Assembly: GCF_002920895.1 (NCBI RefSeq) | Contig: NZ_PQVG01000001.1 | Coordinates: 593,226 to 657,225, forward strand | DNA: 64,000 nucleotides | From: Flavobacterium alvei | Lineage (GTDB): Bacteria > Bacteroidota > Bacteroidia > Flavobacteriales > Flavobacteriaceae | Direction: 5' to 3' | Part shown: one piece after another, positions 60,640-64,000 of the stretch | How the letters are laid out: each line of letters opens with the position of its first letter | How positions within the stretch are numbered: position 1 is the stretch's first letter | The notes under the pieces: generated by a model | Told to the model about the DNA's origin: nothing | The model's input: the letters and a program-made list of their open reading frames with translations, nothing else | Databases searched by the model: none | Position numbers and translations under genes: made by a program

Positions 60640-61976
60640 TGAGATTAGTAGTTTTAGGAGGAGGCGAGAGTGGTGTTGGAACTGCAATTCTTGGTAAGAA
60701 AAAAGGATATGACGTTTTTGTATCTGATTTTGGAAAAATAAAAGACAAATACAAAAAAGTTCTTATCGATAACGATATTGCTTGGGAGCAAGAAAAGCAC
60801 ACAGAAGAACTGATTTTGAATGCTAATGTGGTGATGAAAAGCCCTGGTATTCCAGAAAAAAAATCGGCAATTGTAAAAAAATTGATCGAAAAAGGTATCC
60901 CAATACTTTCAGAAATTGAGTTTGCAGCACCCTTTACAAAAGCAATCACAATAGGAATAACTGGAAGTAACGGCAAGACAACAACAACAATGCTAACCTA
61001 TCACTTGCTAAAATCGGCGGGATTGAATGTCGCTTTAGGAGGAAATATCGGAAAGAGTTTTGCTTGGCAAGTTGCCGAAGATAAATTTGATAGTTATGTG
61101 CTGGAATTAAGTAGTTTTCAGTTGGACGGAATCATCAATTACAAGCCACATATTGCAATAATTACCAATATCAGTCCAGATCATTTAGACCGATATGATT
61201 ACAAATATGAAAAATATATTGATTCTAAATTTAGAATCACAATGAACCAAACTGAAGAAGATTATCTCATTTATGACGCAGATGACGAAGCAATCGCAGA
61301 ATGGTTAAAAAACAATAAAACAAGAGCTCAATTAATTCCTTTTTCGCTAACAAAAACATTCGAAATAGGAGCCTTTATAAAAGAAAAAACAATGGAAGTA
61401 AACATCATCAACGAGGAAGAATTCACAATGGAAACCGAAACTATGGCACTTGAAGGAAAGCATAATATGAAAAATGCAATGGCAGCAACTTCTGTAGCAA
61501 AATTGATGAAAATTAGAAATGCAACCATTAGAGAAAGTTTATCCAATTTTCAAGGGGTTGAACATCGTTTAGAAAAAGTATTGAAAATTCAAAATGTACA
61601 ATACATCAACGATTCAAAAGCTACTAATGTAAACGCAACTTTCTTTGCTTTAGACAGTATGAATACCCCAACGGTTTGGATTGTAGGGGGTGTTGACAAA
61701 GGAAATGATTACAATGAATTAATGTCATTAGTTCGCGAAAAAGTAAAAGCAATTATCTGTTTGGGTGTTGACAACAGAAAAATTATAGACATTTTTGGAA
61801 ACGTTGTAGATATGATGATTGAAGTTAACAATATGGAAGATGCCGTGAAAATGGCTCAAAGATTGTCTGAAAAAGGAGATACGGTATTGTTATCCCCAGC
61901 CTGCGCCAGCTTCGATTTATTCGAAAACTACGAAGACCGAGGCAATCAATTTAAACAAGCAGTTAAGCATTTGTAA
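60639..61976 (+). CDS. murD: UDP-MurNAc-L-alanine:D-glutamate ligase
   Basis: A 445-residue Mur ligase. N-terminal Rossmann-like domain ([18 protein letters not shown]), ATP site GITGSNGKTTTTML at about 104-118, YVLELSSFQLDGI, HLDRYDYK and C-terminal INDSKATNVNATFFAL and LLSPACASFDLF. I start at the ATG at 60639, overlapping the mraY stop by one base (TAATG); the frame could extend 19 codons into mraY but the family start is here. It adds D-glutamate in the cytosol. Confidence 0.96.
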   Translation: MRLVVLGGGESGVGTAILGKKKGYDVFVSDFGKIKDKYKKVLIDNDIAWEQEKHTEELILNANVVMKSPGIPEKKSAIVKKLIEKGIPILSEIEFAAPFTKAITIGITGSNGKTTTTMLTYHLLKSAGLNVALGGNIGKSFAWQVAEDKFDSYVLELSSFQLDGIINYKPHIAIITNISPDHLDRYDYKYEKYIDSKFRITMNQTEEDYLIYDADDEAIAEWLKNNKTRAQLIPFSLTKTFEIGAFIKEKTMEVNIINEEEFTMETETMALEGKHNMKNAMAATSVAKLMKIRNATIRESLSNFQGVEHRLEKVLKIQNVQYINDSKATNVNATFFALDSMNTPTVWIVGGVDKGNDYNELMSLVREKVKAIICLGVDNRKIIDIFGNVVDMMIEVNNMEDAVKMAQRLSEKGDTVLLSPACASFDLFENYEDRGNQFKQAVKHL

Positions 61977-62023
61977 AATAGGTTTTAGGCATTAGGTGTT
62001 GGACAATTCTAAAAACCCCAAGA

Positions 62024-62052
62024 CCTAAAACCCAAAACCCAAAACCCAAAAC
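62024..62052 (+). repeat. CCCAAAA direct repeats before ftsW
   Basis: The 76-base gap between murD and ftsW ends in three direct CCCAAAA units (62031-62051) and begins with GGTTTTAGG that can pair with CCTAAAACC (62024-62032). It may be a simple slippage repeat; a regulatory role is not shown. Confidence 0.4.
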
Positions 62053-63369
62053 ATGAAAGAACTAATAAACAATTTAAAAGGAGACAAAGTAATATGGACA
62101 TTCGTGGCTTTATTAGCTTTGTTTTCGTTTATGCCTGTTTTTAGTGCGAGTAGTAATTTGGCCTACATCGGACAAGGTACAGGGAACACTATTAGTTATT
62201 TACTAAAACATTTAGCCCACATATTTATTGGATTACTAATTATCTTTGGAATTCACAAAGTACCGTTTCATTATTACAGAGGAATCTCTTTATTTCTCCT
62301 TCCAGTAGTTTGGATTTTGTTAGCCATTACTATGATAAAAGGAACAGTAATCGCTGGTGCTAACGCCAGTAGATGGATTCAAATACCTTTTATTGGTGTA
62401 TCATTCCAGACTTCAACTGTAGCAGCAATTGTATTATTTATATTTGTTGCACGCTATTTATCAAAAAAACGAGAAGAAGAAATCGATTTTAAAACATCAT
62501 TAATCGAACTTTGGCTACCCGTTTTCATAACATTAGCCTTAATTCTACCTGCCAATTTTTCGACTGCGTCCTTGATATTCCTAATGGTTTTGATGCTAAC
62601 TTTTGTTGGCCAATATCCTTTAAAGTATTTAGCATATATAATCGGTTTTGGAATTGCAGCCTTATTACTTTTCATTTTGCTAGCAAAAGCATTTCCAGAA
62701 TCCCGATTATTTAGTAGAGTGGAAACATGGAAAAGTAGGGTAGAAAATTTCAGCAAAAACAAACCCGGCGAAGATGATTATCAAATAGAAAAGGCTAAAA
62801 TAGCAATTGCATCTGGTGGAATTTACGGTCTTGGTCCTGGGAAAAGTGTACAAAAACACTTTTTACCACAATCCTCTTCCGATTTTATTTATGCCATAAT
62901 CGTCGAAGAATACGGTTTAATAGGTGGTTTTGGCGTCTTGCTTTTGTATTTATTATTGTTTTTTAGATTCGTCATTGCTGCTCACAAAGCCAATACTGTA
63001 TTCGGAAAACTTTTAGTAGTTGGACTCGGATTTCCAATGATTTTTCAAGCCATGATTAACATGTGTGTTGCAGTAGAATTATTGCCCGTAACAGGTCAAA
63101 CATTACCCCTAATTAGTAGTGGTGGAAGTTCTATTTGGATGACGTGTATTGCCTTAGGAATCATCATCAATGTAACCAAAAAAGAAGAAGAAATTGCACA
63201 AGAAATAAGCGACAAAGCAAAAAGAGATGCTGCCTTGCAAAAATTAATAGACAAACAATTAGAAGACGAAAATAACGAGGAAAACTCCATTAGCACTGAT
63301 GCAGAAACTGAAAATTATTCTATCGAGGATAATTCAGCAAATCCAATGAATGCCGTTTTGAATAAATAA
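62053..63369 (+). CDS. ftsW: SEDS-family septal glycosyltransferase FtsW
   Basis: A 438-residue, ten-segment membrane protein of the SEDS family, which polymerises lipid II at the division septum together with FtsI. Characteristic segments are LLAITMIKGTVIAGANASRWI (Ala/Arg core), PGKSVQKHFLPQSSSDFIYA (with the conserved Asp of the catalytic loop) and PLISSGGSSIWMTC. The C-terminal 50 residues form a polar, acidic tail (ENNEENSISTDAETENYS). The gap before it is 76 bases, the longest in the cluster. Confidence 0.95.
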   Translation: MKELINNLKGDKVIWTFVALLALFSFMPVFSASSNLAYIGQGTGNTISYLLKHLAHIFIGLLIIFGIHKVPFHYYRGISLFLLPVVWILLAITMIKGTVIAGANASRWIQIPFIGVSFQTSTVAAIVLFIFVARYLSKKREEEIDFKTSLIELWLPVFITLALILPANFSTASLIFLMVLMLTFVGQYPLKYLAYIIGFGIAALLLFILLAKAFPESRLFSRVETWKSRVENFSKNKPGEDDYQIEKAKIAIASGGIYGLGPGKSVQKHFLPQSSSDFIYAIIVEEYGLIGGFGVLLLYLLLFFRFVIAAHKANTVFGKLLVVGLGFPMIFQAMINMCVAVELLPVTGQTLPLISSGGSSIWMTCIALGIIINVTKKEEEIAQEISDKAKRDAALQKLIDKQLEDENNEENSISTDAETENYSIEDNSANPMNAVLNK

Positions 63370-63403
63370 TCATTTTGGGTATTCCCATTAAATTTTAGGA
63401 AAA

Positions 63404-64000
63404 ATGAAAAAATTAAAATTCATATTAAGTGGTGGCGGAACCGGTGGACACATCTACCCTGCTGTTGCGATTGCCAATGAACTAAAATCACGATTTCCTA
63501 CTGCCGAATTTCTTTTTGTAGGTGCCAAAGACAAAATGGAAATGCAAAAAGTTCCTCAAGCTGGTTATGAAATAAAAGGTCTTTGGATTGCAGGTTTACA
63601 ACGAAAATTGACCTTGCAAAACGCTATGTTTCCATTCAAATTAATAGACAGTTTATGGAAATCTAGAACAATAATCAAAAACTTTAAACCCGATGTAGTA
63701 ATTGGAACCGGAGGCTTTGCTTCTGGCCCACTTTTGCAAATGGCAAATATGTTGCATATTCCAACACTAATTCAGGAACAAAATTCATACCCCGGAATAA
63801 CCAATAAATTATTGAGCAAGAAAGCCCATAAAATATGTGTGGCTTACGAAAACTTAGAACATTTTTTTCCAAAAGAGAAAATGATTTTAACAGGAAATCC
63901 AGTTCGTCAAGATTTAATTGACATTGAAAGCAAAAAAAATCAAGCCATACAACATTTCAACTTAGATGCCAATAAAAAAACGGTTTTGATTCTCGGTGGA
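63404..64000 (+). CDS. murG: UDP-GlcNAc:undecaprenyl-PP-MurNAc-pentapeptide GlcNAc transferase (3' partial)
   Basis: The first 199 codons of murG are visible; the gene runs off the right edge. The GT-B N-terminal domain shows [19 protein letters not shown] (the GGTGGH loop at about 11-16, for lipid I), [10 protein letters not shown] and [16 protein letters not shown], then [15 protein letters not shown]. It adds GlcNAc to lipid I to make lipid II on the inner face of the inner membrane. It starts 34 bases after ftsW. Expect murC and ftsQ to follow, as in related genomes. Confidence 0.95.
   Translation, partial: MKKLKFILSGGGTGGHIYPAVAIANELKSRFPTAEFLFVGAKDKMEMQKVPQAGYEIKGLWIAGLQRKLTLQNAMFPFKLIDSLWKSRTIIKNFKPDVVIGTGGFASGPLLQMANMLHIPTLIQEQNSYPGITNKLLSKKAHKICVAYENLEHFFPKEKMILTGNPVRQDLIDIESKKNQAIQHFNLDANKKTVLILGG

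Noticed and set aside
60470..60976. A 168-codon minus-strand frame across mraY and murD
   Set aside because: Shadow of two certain genes; no promoter or family.

Overview
The window is AT-rich DNA from a member of the Bacteroidota, almost certainly a gliding Flavobacteriaceae bacterium close to Flavobacterium. Pointers are adjacent gldB and gldC, HYC_CC_PP-type and DUF5916 proteins, MG2/plug-like surface proteins, SusC-era style TonB receptors, promoters of the TTG/TAnnTTTG type (best copies upstream of tRNA-Gly, gldB, tetR and the DUF5916 gene), weak Shine-Dalgarno signals and several TTG starts. This is inferred from gene content and motifs; no database search was possible.

Layout. 1-4.4 kb: a partial DUF1460 amidase-like gene, a small membrane protein, a large MG2/plug-like secreted protein and a DedA protein. 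4.6-7.5 kb: a three-gene minus-strand metal cluster (HYC_CC_PP protein, TonB receptor with a CC pair, HMA metal-binding protein), probably copper. 7.6-11.6 kb: beta-CASP RNase-like protein, ATP-cone/PD-(D/E)XK nuclease, methyltransferase, map. 11.7-16.8 kb: a TetR-ABC-HlyD-TolC export operon whose ABC ATPase has lost most catalytic motifs. 16.9-26 kb: gpmI, DUF5916 barrel, two L,D-transpeptidases, GNAT, two tRNA-Gly genes plus a remnant of a third, pepE. 25.4-29.8 kb: two tandem carboxypeptidase-regulatory-like paralogs, tatA, PAP2, O-methyltransferase, rlmN. 29.9-36.9 kb: a lipoprotein, polyprenyl synthase, an ECF sigma/anti-sigma-like/barrel operon preceded by an ECF-type promoter, and dnaG without zinc ligands.

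36.9-50.0 kb is a signalling region lying between dnaG and nadE: two large PAS histidine kinases, two stand-alone receiver proteins, a REC-kinase hybrid, an AraC-type response regulator, a DUF3050 protein and three tandem, nearly identical LuxR-type response regulators whose acidic pocket is changed to Asn-Asn. It looks even more AT-rich than the flanks and is the main accessory block of the window.

50.1-64.0 kb returns to conserved genes: nadE divergent from gldB-gldC, engB, an alpha/beta hydrolase, then the division and cell wall cluster mraZ-rsmH-ftsL-ftsI-murE-mraY-murD-ftsW-murG, the last running off the right edge. Four GTGGTAA/G boxes before mraZ, three of them at exact 10-bp spacing, look like the MraZ operator. 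Together the last block builds peptidoglycan precursors, polymerises them at the septum and couples this to division.
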